Assembly: GCA_023258975.1 (NCBI GenBank) | Contig: JAHFRD010000011.1 | Location: forward strand, 48,684 to 112,683 | Length of the DNA: 64,000 nt | Origin: Hydrogenophilales bacterium | GTDB taxonomy: Bacteria; Pseudomonadota; Gammaproteobacteria; Burkholderiales; Thiobacillaceae | Direction of reading: 5' to 3' | Shown: one piece after another, positions 36,954 to 44,938 of the stretch | Layout: the number at the start of each line of letters is the position of its first letter | Numbering within the stretch: the first letter of the stretch is position 1 | Notes under the pieces: generated by a model | The model's input: the letters and a program-made list of their open reading frames with translations, nothing else | Database searches by the model: none | Told to the model about the DNA's origin: nothing | Program-made: the position numbers and the translations under genes

Positions 36954-37196
36954 GCGGTTCGCGGTTGCCAAAGGTTGTCCAATATCGTCACATGAACGCT
37001 TCCAACAGGCTGTGTTTCAGCCGGTTCACGGACGGCGGCGGATTATACCTTGCGGCCACTCTTGCGGCCGGGCGCTATTGGCTCGGCATCTCCATCCGCG
37101 CGGTGGTGGAGGGCGGCACGCGCCCGCCGGCGGCCAAGGTGGCGCATCGGTTCGATTTGATGCAGTCTTGGCCTTGCTTGGAACAAGGAGTTCGCC

Positions 37197-38681
37197 ATGA
37201 ATCTGGAAACCGCCGCCCACCCGGAAACCCTGCGCCGCGTCGCCATCGACCCGATTTCGCGCGTGGAGGGCCACGGCAAGGTCACCTTGTTGCTGGATGA
37301 GGACGACCATGTCCGGCAGGTGCGTCTGCATATCGTCGAGTTTCGCGGCTTCGAGAAATTCATCCAGGGCCGGCCGTACTGGGAAGTGCCGGTGATGGTG
37401 CAACGCCTGTGCGGCATCTGCCCGGTGTCGCACCATCTGGCCGCCTCCAAGGCGCTGGATCAGGTCGTCGGCGCGCACAAGCTCACGCCCACCGCCGAGA
37501 AGCTGCGCCGCCTGATGCACTACGGCCAGATTCTGCAATCGCACGCGCTGCATTTCTTCCATCTTTCGTCGCCGGATTTGCTGTTCGGTTTCGGTTCCGA
37601 TGTGGCCAAACGCAACATCGTCGGGGTGGCCGCCGCCTATCCGGAAGTGGCGCGCCAGGGGGTGCTGCTGCGCAAGTTCGGCCAGGAGGTCATCCGCCAT
37701 ACGGCCGGCAAGCGGGTACATGGCACCGGTTCGGTGCCGGGCGGGGTGAACAAGAATCTCTCCCTGGCCGAGCGTGATGAACTCTTGAAGGACATCTACC
37801 AGATCATCGGCTGGAGCCGCGACGCAGTGCATATCGCGCGCAATCTGTTCGAGCAGAATCTGGAGGAATACAACGCTTTCGGCCGCTTTCGCGCGCATAC
37901 CCTGAGCCTGATTCGCGCCGATGGGGCGATGGATCTCTACCACGGCGGCCTGCGTGCCCGCCTGGCTGGCAACGACGGAGACGGCAAGACGCTGTTCGAC
38001 CACGTCGATTACAACCATTACTGGGAACATATCCTTGAGGATGTGAAACCCTGGTCGTACATGAAATTCCCCTTCCTGCGCAGTCTCGGGCCGGAACAGG
38101 GCTGGTATCGGGTCGGCCCGCTGACGCGGGTGACGCAATGCGACTTCATCCCCACGCCGCTGGCGGACCGCGAGCGCCAGGAATTCATGGCCTTCGATGG
38201 CGGCAGCGCGACGGGCGCCACGCTGGCCTATCACTGGGCGCGCATGATCGAGATGCTGCACGCCGCCGAGGCGATCAAGGAATTGCTGCACGACGCCGAC
38301 TTGCAGGGCGACGAACTGGTGGTCAGGGGTGAGCGCCAGGAACGCGGCGTCGGCATGATCGAGGCGCCGCGCGGCACCTTGATCCACCATTACCGGGTCG
38401 ATGAAAACGATCAGGTGATCCGCGCCAATCTGATTGTTTCCACCACCCACAACAATCAGGCGATGAACGAGGCCGTGCGCCAGGTGGCGCGCCAGTATCT
38501 GGACGGCCGCAAGCTGACCGAGGGCCTGCTCAACCACATCGAGATCGCCATCCGCGCCTTCGATCCGTGTTTGTCCTGCGCCACGCATGCCCTGGGCAAG
38601 ATGCCGCTGCAAGTCGAGTTGCTGGACGCGGAAGGGCGCGAGATCGACCGGCTGACGCGGGGTGTGGACTGTAGCGCCTAG
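37197..38681 (+). CDS. hoxH: NAD-type bidirectional [NiFe]-hydrogenase large subunit
   Basis: 494 residues. Nickel-binding motifs L1 RLCGICPVSHH and L2 DPCLSCATHA are both complete. The region SRVEGHGKV and the overall sequence follow Ralstonia HoxH (group 3d), which oxidises H2 with NAD+. A C-terminal extension after the L2 motif (from LGKMPLQVELL) should be removed by the HoxW protease after nickel insertion. The last three residues (CSA) and the stop are encoded by a REP-like repeat. AAGGAG precedes ATG 37197. The usual hoxF, hoxU and hoxY are not upstream: lepA begins 243 bp away on the other strand. Confidence 0.93.
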   Translation: MNLETAAHPETLRRVAIDPISRVEGHGKVTLLLDEDDHVRQVRLHIVEFRGFEKFIQGRPYWEVPVMVQRLCGICPVSHHLAASKALDQVVGAHKLTPTAEKLRRLMHYGQILQSHALHFFHLSSPDLLFGFGSDVAKRNIVGVAAAYPEVARQGVLLRKFGQEVIRHTAGKRVHGTGSVPGGVNKNLSLAERDELLKDIYQIIGWSRDAVHIARNLFEQNLEEYNAFGRFRAHTLSLIRADGAMDLYHGGLRARLAGNDGDGKTLFDHVDYNHYWEHILEDVKPWSYMKFPFLRSLGPEQGWYRVGPLTRVTQCDFIPTPLADRERQEFMAFDGGSATGATLAYHWARMIEMLHAAEAIKELLHDADLQGDELVVRGERQERGVGMIEAPRGTLIHHYRVDENDQVIRANLIVSTTHNNQAMNEAVRQVARQYLDGRKLTEGLLNHIEIAIRAFDPCLSCATHALGKMPLQVELLDAEGREIDRLTRGVDCSA

Positions 38682-38756
38682 ATGTGGCGCCGGCCTCGTT
38701 TATCTGGTTTTTCTGATTAGGCCTACGAAGCCGGCGCGGATGCCGGCGCTACTGTA
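38670..38756. repeat. Inverted pair of REP-like units between hoxH and hoxW
   Basis: The left part begins TGTAGCGCC at 38670 inside the hoxH end and continues GGCGCCGGCCTCG; the right part ends GCCGGCGCTACTGTA near 38756. The arrangement parallels the copies at 15117 and 10714. The 5' unit supplies the final codons of hoxH. Confidence 0.65.
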
Positions 38757-38769
38757 AAGACCGTCGCGC

Positions 38770-39219
38770 TTGATCGTCCCCCCCATCCTCCTCATCGGCA
38801 TCGGCAACCCCAGTCGGGGCGATGACGCGCTCGGGCCACTGCTGATCGAGCGTCTGGAGGCGTTGTCTCCTCCAGATGTCGAGTTGCTGACCGACTTTCA
38901 GCTCCAGGTGGAATACGCGCTGGATTTGCGTGGGCGGCGGGAAGTGGTGTTCGTGGACGCCAGTCTCGACGCCCCCGCGCCCTTCACTTTCGTGCCGGCC
39001 GTGGCGGTGGAGGATGCCAGCTACAGCAGCCATGAACTCTCGCCCGGCGCGGTGCTGCGCGCCTATGGAATGCTGTTCGGTGAACCGCCGCCGGCTTACG
39101 TGCTGGCGCTGCGCGGGGAGGCTTTCGAATTGGGCGAAGGCTTGAGCGAGGCGGCCGCCGCCAACCTGGAGGCGGCGCTGGCCTTCCTCTCGCGGCGTTT
39201 TTCCGACACCTTGCCCTGA
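38770..39219 (+). CDS. hoxW: Hydrogenase maturation endopeptidase
   Basis: 149 residues, peptidase A31 family. Family motifs: IGIGNPSRGDDALGPLL near the N-terminus with the Ni-sensing Asp, then QLQVEYALDL with a metal-binding Glu, and FVDAS. It clips the HoxH C-terminus once nickel is in place. Start is TTG 38770: an in-frame stop lies at 38755 and no ATG or GTG occurs before the first strand. HoxW directly after hoxH supports the hydrogenase assignment. Confidence 0.88.
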   Translation: MIVPPILLIGIGNPSRGDDALGPLLIERLEALSPPDVELLTDFQLQVEYALDLRGRREVVFVDASLDAPAPFTFVPAVAVEDASYSSHELSPGAVLRAYGMLFGEPPPAYVLALRGEAFELGEGLSEAAAANLEAALAFLSRRFSDTLP

Positions 39220-39305
39220 AATCCCGGCACAATCGCCCGGCCTGTGCCGGGGTTTGTGCATAAGCAATTGTTAATATTAAGTTTTTTGGATAACAGGAGA
39301 CCTGG

Positions 39306-39992
39306 ATGAACCACCACCGCCTACCCCTCGCCGTCGTTCTGACGGCATTCAGCGCGGGCTGTTTCGCCGCCGACGCACCCGCTCCGGCCAAGGCCGCCAT
39401 GCCCAGCGGCACTCAGGAGTGGATCGCCTATCTGGCGGATTTCACCCGTAACGGAGACATGCTGGCCGACCCGAAGAAATTCCTGGCCGCGCTTTCCGTG
39501 GTGTCCGAGCCGCAATTTCTGCTCGACGCGGCCAAGTCGATGATGGAGCCCAATCTCTATATGCAATCCACCGCCAGCCTGATGGACCCGCGCGCCTACG
39601 GCAACTTCGCCAAGGCGCTGGACCCGACGGTCATCGCCGCCTGGACTTCCGCGATGATGGATCCTCAATTCATCGCCGCCACCCAGACCGTGGTGGCCGA
39701 TCCCGGCAAACTGATGCGCTGGGTGATGGCGCCGCTCGACCCGAAACTGCTGGCCCTGGCCGCCAACGCGGTCAATCCCAATGTCTATTTGCGCTGGGCT
39801 TCGGCGCCGCTGGATCCGCGTGTGATGAACATGGCGACGACGCCGATCAATCCCAACTGGTACGGCGCCTGGATGGGTGGCATGACCAACCCGCAGGCTT
39901 ATGGCCCGACGATGGGGAATATGCTGCGCGCGCCTTATGTCGCACAGCCGATTCCAATGTTGCCTTTGTTCATCCCACCAAACTACAAGTAA
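39306..39992 (+). CDS. Secreted protein with Asp/Asn-Pro repeat units
   Basis: 228 residues, with signal peptide (MNHHRLPLAVVLTAFSAGCFA, cleavage near AA). From about residue 55 to 205 it is built of degenerate units, about 18–20 residues long, each marked by D-P or N-P followed by a hydrophobic or aromatic residue (DPRAYGNF, DPTVIAAW, DPQFIAAT, DPKLLALA, NPNVYLRW, DPRVMNMA, NPNWYGAW, NPQAYGPT). Rich in Met and Trp. No cofactor motif. I do not recognise a named family. AGGAGA precedes ATG 39306, and a promoter-like AT-rich stretch lies at 39255–39285. Confidence 0.6.
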   Translation: MNHHRLPLAVVLTAFSAGCFAADAPAPAKAAMPSGTQEWIAYLADFTRNGDMLADPKKFLAALSVVSEPQFLLDAAKSMMEPNLYMQSTASLMDPRAYGNFAKALDPTVIAAWTSAMMDPQFIAATQTVVADPGKLMRWVMAPLDPKLLALAANAVNPNVYLRWASAPLDPRVMNMATTPINPNWYGAWMGGMTNPQAYGPTMGNMLRAPYVAQPIPMLPLFIPPNYK

Positions 39993-40008
39993 TCCGGCGC
40001 GATTAACA

Positions 40009-40035
40009 AACAGGGAGGGTATTTCCCGCCCTGTT
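40009..40035. terminator. Stem-loop after the repeat protein
   Basis: 11-bp arms (AACAGGGAGGG and its complement with one mismatch) around a TATTT loop, 17 bp after the stop. It has short T content downstream, so it probably ends transcription of the secreted protein gene. Confidence 0.5.
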
Positions 40036-40119
40036 CCCTCGTTTCGCCGGAGGTGTTGTGGGCCGGTGCCAGGCCACGGAACTGGCCAACCCCTCATTTC
40101 TGGTAGGGTTGGGCAAATT

Positions 40120-41046
40120 TCATGGCCGCACCGACCGAGCTACCCGGAAGCCCACCCTTCCATTGAGAAGAGTTGATTTGCCTTCGCCGCGGAAGGCCGC
40201 GCGCGCGTACTTTGCCTCGTAGTGTTTCCAGGAGTTGCTGCGCAGCACATAGCCGGATGAACCGCATCCACTGATCCAGGCACTACCGTCAGTTGGGGCG
40301 CCGTTGTAATTGGGGTGGTAGCAATCGCGTACCCACTCATCCACGTTGCCGCTCATGTCATAAAGGCCGAAGGCATTGGCCTGTTTGCCGGCGACCGGGC
40401 GCGGGTGCCAGCCGCCATTCTCGTAATACCACCCCACGGTGTTGGCGTTGTTGCCACCGCAGAAGTCATGTTTCCCACCCGCGCGACAGGCATGTTCCCA
40501 CTCCGCCTCACTGGGGAGGCGGTAAGTTCCCGTGTCATTCGCCGGCTTGATTTTGTTGAGCCAGTTGATGAAAGCCTGCACATCCATCCAGGAAACCCAG
40601 ACCACCGGCACGTCATCGCCATTGCTGTTGGCTCTCATGAATTTGTCATTCACCAGATTGAAGCGCCCAGTGGCGGCAATGAACTTCTTGAACTGGCTCA
40701 GAGTGACTTCGGTACGCGCCAACTGAAAACCCGATACGTTGACCGAATGCTGTGGTGTTTCGTTGTCCTGTGCATTTGGGTCGGGATTGCCGCAATCGGG
40801 TGGGAGCGGCTTGAGGCCGAGAAAACGGCGTTTCCTGTTCTCGTCAAGAGTGGATTCGGCGAGTCTGCAGGAGCCCATCAGAAGATGGCCGGCCGGGATG
40901 TCCACAAAGCGCATGCCGATGTGGTTGCTGAATTCACCCGCATTGGCTGAAGAAAGGGGCTGAACAGTGAGCGCGATCAATAACAACGGAAATAGAGAAA
41001 CGCTGAATTGAAAGCGTGATCGCGTGCGGAAAACTGTGAGGGTCAT
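40120..41046 (-). CDS. Exported SUMF1/formylglycine-generating-enzyme-like protein
   Basis: 308 residues. A signal peptide (FSVSLFPLLLIALTV…SSANA) is followed by a FGE-sulfatase domain: FVDIPAGHLLMGS, RTEVTLSQFKKFI, PVVWVSWMDVQAFINWL, YRLPSEAEWEHACRAG, GLYDMSGNVDEWVRDC, and GRVGFRVAR. Such proteins modify sulfatases or serve as non-enzymatic binding domains. No sulfatase is nearby, and the copper-binding Cys pair of true FGE is not evident, so a binding or chaperone role is possible. ATG 41046 is chosen because it gives a clean signal peptide. Confidence 0.8.
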   Translation of the reverse strand: MTLTVFRTRSRFQFSVSLFPLLLIALTVQPLSSANAGEFSNHIGMRFVDIPAGHLLMGSCRLAESTLDENRKRRFLGLKPLPPDCGNPDPNAQDNETPQHSVNVSGFQLARTEVTLSQFKKFIAATGRFNLVNDKFMRANSNGDDVPVVWVSWMDVQAFINWLNKIKPANDTGTYRLPSEAEWEHACRAGGKHDFCGGNNANTVGWYYENGGWHPRPVAGKQANAFGLYDMSGNVDEWVRDCYHPNYNGAPTDGSAWISGCGSSGYVLRSNSWKHYEAKYARAAFRGEGKSTLLNGRVGFRVARSVRP

Positions 41047-41155
41047 GGAAGAATCTCTTGGAGAAAACGGTTGCGCCGTGCGGTATCGTAAAGCGGTTTG
41101 ACCTGTTCCGAATGCTTCCAATGCTATGTGTCTATGCGCCGGTTCTTTCGATGGC

Positions 41156-41191
41156 CAACAAAAAAGGCGGCCAAGGCCGCCTTTTTTGTTG
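41156..41191. terminator. Strong bidirectional rho-independent terminator
   Basis: 16-bp perfect arms (…AAAAAAGGCGGC and GCCGCCTTTTTT…) with a 4-base CAAG loop. Runs of A and T flank it on both sides. It lies 14 bp after the stop of the Bax inhibitor-1 gene and serves that gene on the minus strand. Confidence 0.92.
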
Positions 41192-41204
41192 CATGGAACC
41201 GACC

Positions 41205-41900
41205 TCAGTCACGTTCGCCCATGAACGCCATCAGCAGATTCAGCAGGTTGACGAAGATGTTGTAGATGTCCAGATAGATCGCCAGGGTGGCCATCACGTA
41301 GTTGGTCTCACCCCCGTTCACCACGCGGCTGACGTCATACAGCAGGAATCCGGAGAAGAGCAGGACGGCGACGGCCGACAGGGTCAGCGCCAGGGCGGGA
41401 ATCTGGAAGAAGATGTTCGCCAGGCTGGCCAGAATGAGCAGGACGATGCCCACCATGAGGAATTTGCCGAGAAAACTGAAATCCTTCTTGGTGGTGGTGG
41501 CGATGCCGGCCAGGGTGAGGAAGATCGCGCCGGTGCCGCCCGCCGCCAGGCCGACGATTTCCGCGCCGTTGCGCAGGTGCAGGGCCACTTGCAGGATCGG
41601 GCCCAGCATCACGCCCATGAAACCAGTGAGCAGCAACAGCAGAACCACGCCGAGGCCACTGTCGCGACTGGCATTGATGCCGAAGAACAGACCCATCATC
41701 ACCGCCATCATGCCGATGGCGAACATGAATGGATGCTGCGCGGCAAAGGCGAAATTCAGGCTCATGCCGAAGTAGGCCCCGATCACCGTCGGGATCATGG
41801 TCAGGCCCAGCATCATGTAGGTATTGCGCAGAACCTTGTTGGTCTGCTCGACGGCGATCACGCCATCCATGCGCGCGACATTGTCGAATGGTGTTTGCAT
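41205..41900 (-). CDS. Bax inhibitor-1/YccA family membrane protein
   Basis: 231 residues with seven TM helices. Typical features are the N-terminal NKVLRNTYMMLGLT, the loop VNGGETNYVMATLAIYLDIYNIFVNLL (landmarks GGETNYV and LDIYNIFVNLL), and the C-terminal GERD. Family members are pH-sensitive Ca2+ leak channels or FtsH-associated regulators. ATG 41900. Divergent from lysC, with 133 bp between. Confidence 0.94.
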   Translation of the reverse strand: MQTPFDNVARMDGVIAVEQTNKVLRNTYMMLGLTMIPTVIGAYFGMSLNFAFAAQHPFMFAIGMMAVMMGLFFGINASRDSGLGVVLLLLLTGFMGVMLGPILQVALHLRNGAEIVGLAAGGTGAIFLTLAGIATTTKKDFSFLGKFLMVGIVLLILASLANIFFQIPALALTLSAVAVLLFSGFLLYDVSRVVNGGETNYVMATLAIYLDIYNIFVNLLNLLMAFMGERD

Positions 41901-42033
41901 CGTGGAATCTCCACTGGTTGAGAACGGCGATAAGACTAAGGGCGGATGGAAAGAGTTTCAATGGTCTCGCGCAAATGGTGACGCGATTGCCCGCTCCTGT
42001 AGAATGCCCGCTTTTCGTGCAAATTCCCCAATC

Positions 42034-43260
42034 ATGGCGCTCATTGTTCAGAAATACGGCGGCACCTCGGTCGGTTCCATCGAGCGCATCCGCAACGTCG
42101 CGGAGCGCGTCGCCAAGTTCAAGATGCTGGGTCATCAGGTGGTCGTCGTGCTGTCCGCCATGTCCGGCGAGACCAACCGGCTCATCGCCCTGGCCCAGCA
42201 GATCCAGAAAGAACCCGATCCGCGCGAAATGGATGTGCTGATCTCCACTGGTGAGCAGGTCACCATCGCGCTCCTGTCCATGGCGTTGAAAGACCTCGGC
42301 CTGAAAGCCAAGAGCTACACCGGCGCGCAGGTACGCATCGTCACCGACGACGCCCACACCAAGGCGCGCATCCTGTCCATCGACGAAACCCGCATGCGCG
42401 CCGATCTCGACAGTGGCCGCGTGGTCGTGGTCGCCGGTTTCCAGGGGGTGGACGAGAACGGCAATATCACCACCCTCGGCCGCGGTGGCTCCGACACCAC
42501 GGGTGTGGCCCTGGCGGCTGCGCTGAAAGCCGACGAGTGCCAGATCTATACCGACGTCGATGGCGTCTATACCACCGACCCGCGCATCGTCCCGGAAGCG
42601 CGCAAGCTGGATGCCATCACCTTCGAGGAAATGCTGGAACTCGCCAGCCTCGGCTCCAAGGTGCTGCAAATCCGCTCGGTGGAATTCGCCGGCAAATACA
42701 AAGTGAAACTGCGCGTGCTCTCCAGCTTCCAGGAAGATGGCGAGGGCACCTTGATTACCTTCGAGGAAGACAGCATGGAACAACCCATCATCTCCGGCAT
42801 CGCCTTCAACCGTGACGAAGCCAAGCTCACCGTCCTGGGCGTGCCCGACAAACCCGGCATCGCAGCCCTCATCCTCGGCTCCGTGGCCGACGCCAATATC
42901 GACGTCGACATGATCGTGCAGAACGTCGGCGCCAATAACACCACCGACTTCACCTTCACCGTGCACCGCAACGAGTTCAAGCGGGCGATGGAAGTACTGA
43001 ATCAGGTCAAGAACGAGATTGGCGCGAGTGAAGTCAGCGGCGACGACAAGATCGCCAAGGTTTCCATGGTCGGGGTCGGCATGCGCACCCATGCCGGTGT
43101 CGCCAGCAAGATGTTCCGCGCCCTGGCCGCCGAAAACATCAACCTGATGATGATCTCCACCTCCGAAATCAAGATTTCCGTGGTGGTGGAAGACAAATAC
43201 ATGGAACTCGCCGTGCGCGCCCTGCACCAGGCTTTCGAACTGGACAAGGCGGTCGCCTGA
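42034..43260 (+). CDS. lysC: Aspartate kinase
   Basis: 408 residues: N-terminal kinase domain (VQKYGGTSVG, TLGRGGSDTTGVALA, YTDVDGVYTTDPR) and two C-terminal ACT domains (from about 265) for feedback by Lys and/or Thr. It catalyses the first step of Lys/Thr/Met synthesis. ATG 42034 gives the usual MALIVQKYGG start. Alone in its transcription unit, ended by a REP/terminator palindrome. Confidence 0.97.
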   Translation: MALIVQKYGGTSVGSIERIRNVAERVAKFKMLGHQVVVVLSAMSGETNRLIALAQQIQKEPDPREMDVLISTGEQVTIALLSMALKDLGLKAKSYTGAQVRIVTDDAHTKARILSIDETRMRADLDSGRVVVVAGFQGVDENGNITTLGRGGSDTTGVALAAALKADECQIYTDVDGVYTTDPRIVPEARKLDAITFEEMLELASLGSKVLQIRSVEFAGKYKVKLRVLSSFQEDGEGTLITFEEDSMEQPIISGIAFNRDEAKLTVLGVPDKPGIAALILGSVADANIDVDMIVQNVGANNTTDFTFTVHRNEFKRAMEVLNQVKNEIGASEVSGDDKIAKVSMVGVGMRTHAGVASKMFRALAAENINLMMISTSEIKISVVVEDKYMELAVRALHQAFELDKAVA

Positions 43261-43287
43261 TTCCCCGGTGGGCAAGTTGGCAAACTT

Positions 43288-43310
43288 GTAGCGCCGGCTT
43301 CCAGCCGGCG
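43288..43310 (+). repeat. REP-like palindrome after lysC, possible terminator
   Basis: TGTAGCGCCGGC, TTCCA, GCCGGCG then TTTTT. It is identical to the unit after glk (5862) over the whole stem. The stem plus T-run can end lysC transcription. Confidence 0.7.
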
Positions 43311-43380
43311 TTTTTCCAGACGCCGCAAGCGTATGTATGTCCGAGTGGTTTGAGGTTGTGAGCCGCTTTTCCCGCTCGCC

Positions 43381-43878
43381 ATGATTCACATGTTTCCTGA
43401 ACCCGCCGCCGATAACGACTACCTGCTTGCACACGCGGAACTGCTGAGATGCAGCTACCGCCGCTGGACCGGCGGGGAGTTGCTGGACACAGGGTTGTCG
43501 CCGCGTGACGCGGCGCGCGCGCTCTACCATGCCCCCCTTGTCGTGCTTTCCCACGACTCCACCTCGGGCCCTCGTTTCACCTACGCCAACCTCGCCGCGC
43601 AAGCGTGCTTTGAAATGCCCTGGCAAGAGATCGTCGGCCTGCCTTCGAGCCTCTCCGCCGAACCCCTGGCGCGGGAGGCGCGCGCGCGATTGCTGGAGAC
43701 CGTGGCGGCGCAAGGTTTCATCGACCATTACAGCGGCGTGCGTATCGCCAAAAGTGGCCGGCGCTTCATGATTCGCAACGCGACGGTATGGAATCTCACC
43801 GACTCCGACGACAAATTTCAGGGCCAGGCCGCGATGTTTTCCGAATACCGGGATGTAGAGGCGTCCGCAAGCTCGTAG
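43381..43878 (+). CDS. MEKHLA-domain protein
   Basis: 165 residues. PAS-like MEKHLA domain: NDYLLAHAELLRCSYRRWTG, APLVVLSHD, FTYANLAAQACFEM (PAS core) and HYSGVRIAKSGRRFMI. The domain also occurs at the C-terminus of plant class III HD-Zip factors; the bacterial stand-alone forms have no defined role. Two starts, ATG 43381 and ATG 43390, are possible. It is upstream of tRNA-Ser and may share the transcript. Confidence 0.8.
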   Translation: MIHMFPEPAADNDYLLAHAELLRCSYRRWTGGELLDTGLSPRDAARALYHAPLVVLSHDSTSGPRFTYANLAAQACFEMPWQEIVGLPSSLSAEPLAREARARLLETVAAQGFIDHYSGVRIAKSGRRFMIRNATVWNLTDSDDKFQGQAAMFSEYRDVEASASS

Positions 43879-43978
43879 TGATCCGGTTTTTCTTGGTTCA
43901 TTGGCCTTTCCGGCATTGCCTTGACCCCGTCTCGCGGGTATCCTTGCCCGGCTTTTTCGGCCCCGCCGAAACAAGCTT

Positions 43979-44071
43979 GGAGACGTGGCCGAGTGGTCGA
44001 AGGCACACCCCTGCTAAGGGTGCATCTGGGCAAAACCTGGATCCAGGGTTCGAATCCCTGCGTCTCCGCCA
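43979..44071 (+). tRNA. tRNA-Ser (anticodon GCT)
   Basis: 93 nt with encoded CCA and a long variable arm. Acceptor GGAGACG pairs with CGTCTCC; anticodon stem CACCC/GGGTG with loop CTGCTAA. A stem-loop of GCCCGC/GCGGGT type follows within 30 bp. Confidence 0.97.
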
Positions 44072-44162
44072 ACAATACCTCATGAGCCCGCTACCGTGGC
44101 GGGTTCTAAAAATCAAAAAAACCTGGCCCCGCCGCACCCCATCAATTACAGATGCGCTTGGA

Positions 44163-44694
44163 TGAACCGCCCCGGGTTATGAGGAGGCTCCAACTCTTGA
44201 GAAGATGGAGCCATGAGGAAATCAACGAAGTTCTCCCCCCGAAGTCCGCGAACGTGCTGTGCGCCTGGAGTTTGAGCACCGATCCGAGCATGAATCCGAA
44301 TGGGCGGCGACCCGAGCGGGGCAACAGCTTGATTCACCACAGCGACCGAGGCTCGCAGTACGTCTCGATCCGCTACAGCGAGCGTTTGGCCGAGGCCGGC
44401 ATTGAGCCTTCGGTGGGCAGCAAAGGCGACAGTTACGACAACGCCTTGGCCGAGACGATCAACGGTCTGTACAAGGCCGAGGTGATCCATCGACGTGGGT
44501 CGTGGAAGACCAAGGAATCGGTGGAACTGGCCACGCTCGAATGGGTGCCCTGGTTCAACCATCACAGACTGCTGGAGCCCATCGGTTACATTCCACCCGC
44601 CGAAGCTGAAGCCAACTACTATCGACAACTTACCGAGCAGGCCATGTCGGTCTGACTCAAACCAACGGGCCTCCACGAAACACGGGGCGGTTCA
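44163..44694 (+). mobile_element. Internally deleted IS3-family element with both ends
   Basis: 532 bp bounded by inverted repeats: the left end reads TGAACCGCCCCG (44163 on) and the right end is its complement, ending at 44694. An intact IS3 element is about 1.2–1.5 kb, so roughly half is lost from the middle. Both ends remain, so it could in principle be moved by a full-length relative. No clear target duplication flanks it (GGA left, ATG right). It lies between two tRNA-Ser genes of opposite orientation. Confidence 0.85.
44213..44655 (+). pseudogene. IS3-type transposase remnant (orfA start fused to orfB end)
   Basis: The orfA N-terminus begins at ATG 44213 (MRKSTKFSP, then after a one-base shift in a C-run EVRERAVRL). 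Around 44310–44325 it jumps to the orfB catalytic part: LIHHSDRGSQYVS (DDE-domain Asp), GDSYDNALAETINGLYK (Glu of DDE), and ends WFNHHRLLEPIGYIPP at 44655. The first catalytic Asp region is deleted and the frame is broken, so no active transposase can be made. Confidence 0.85.
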
Positions 44695-44759
44695 ATGTAC
44701 CGCCAGTGTCCCAGAAACGAAAAAGGCCACTCGGTTGAAGTTGCCTAAGTGCTTGATAT

Positions 44760-44849
44760 TGGCGGAGAGAGAGGGATTCGAACCCCCGTTAGTGCAAGCA
44801 CTAAACCGGATTTCGAATCCGGCGCATTCGACCACTCTGCCATCTCTCC
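44760..44849 (-). tRNA. tRNA-Ser (anticodon CGA)
   Basis: 90 nt on the minus strand with encoded CCA. Acceptor GGAGAGA/TCTCTCC, anticodon stem CCGGA/TCCGG with loop TTCGAAA, and a variable arm TAGTGC…GCACTA. It is read away from mltF, which starts 89 bp further on. Confidence 0.96.
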
Positions 44850-44938
44850 GGGTCTGTTTTCCTGTCAAGACTGGTCTTGCGCTGGAAAGGGCGGCATTCT
44901 ACCCATATTCTCATCAGGTCGAAACGCGCTCAAAGCAA

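Noticed and set aside
36954..37196. Remnant of hoxY or another small hydrogenase subunit upstream of hoxH
   Set aside because: All three plus frames were read; no Cys pattern (C-x-x-C…) or small-subunit-like sequence is present.
41335..43974. 879-codon minus-strand open frame over Bax inhibitor-1 and lysC
   Set aside because: Low-complexity composition and full overlap with lysC; an antisense shadow. Its C-terminal part is just another frame of the Bax inhibitor-1 gene.
44150..44700. Target-site duplication of the IS3 remnant
   Set aside because: Bases next to the two ends (GGA and ATG) do not match.
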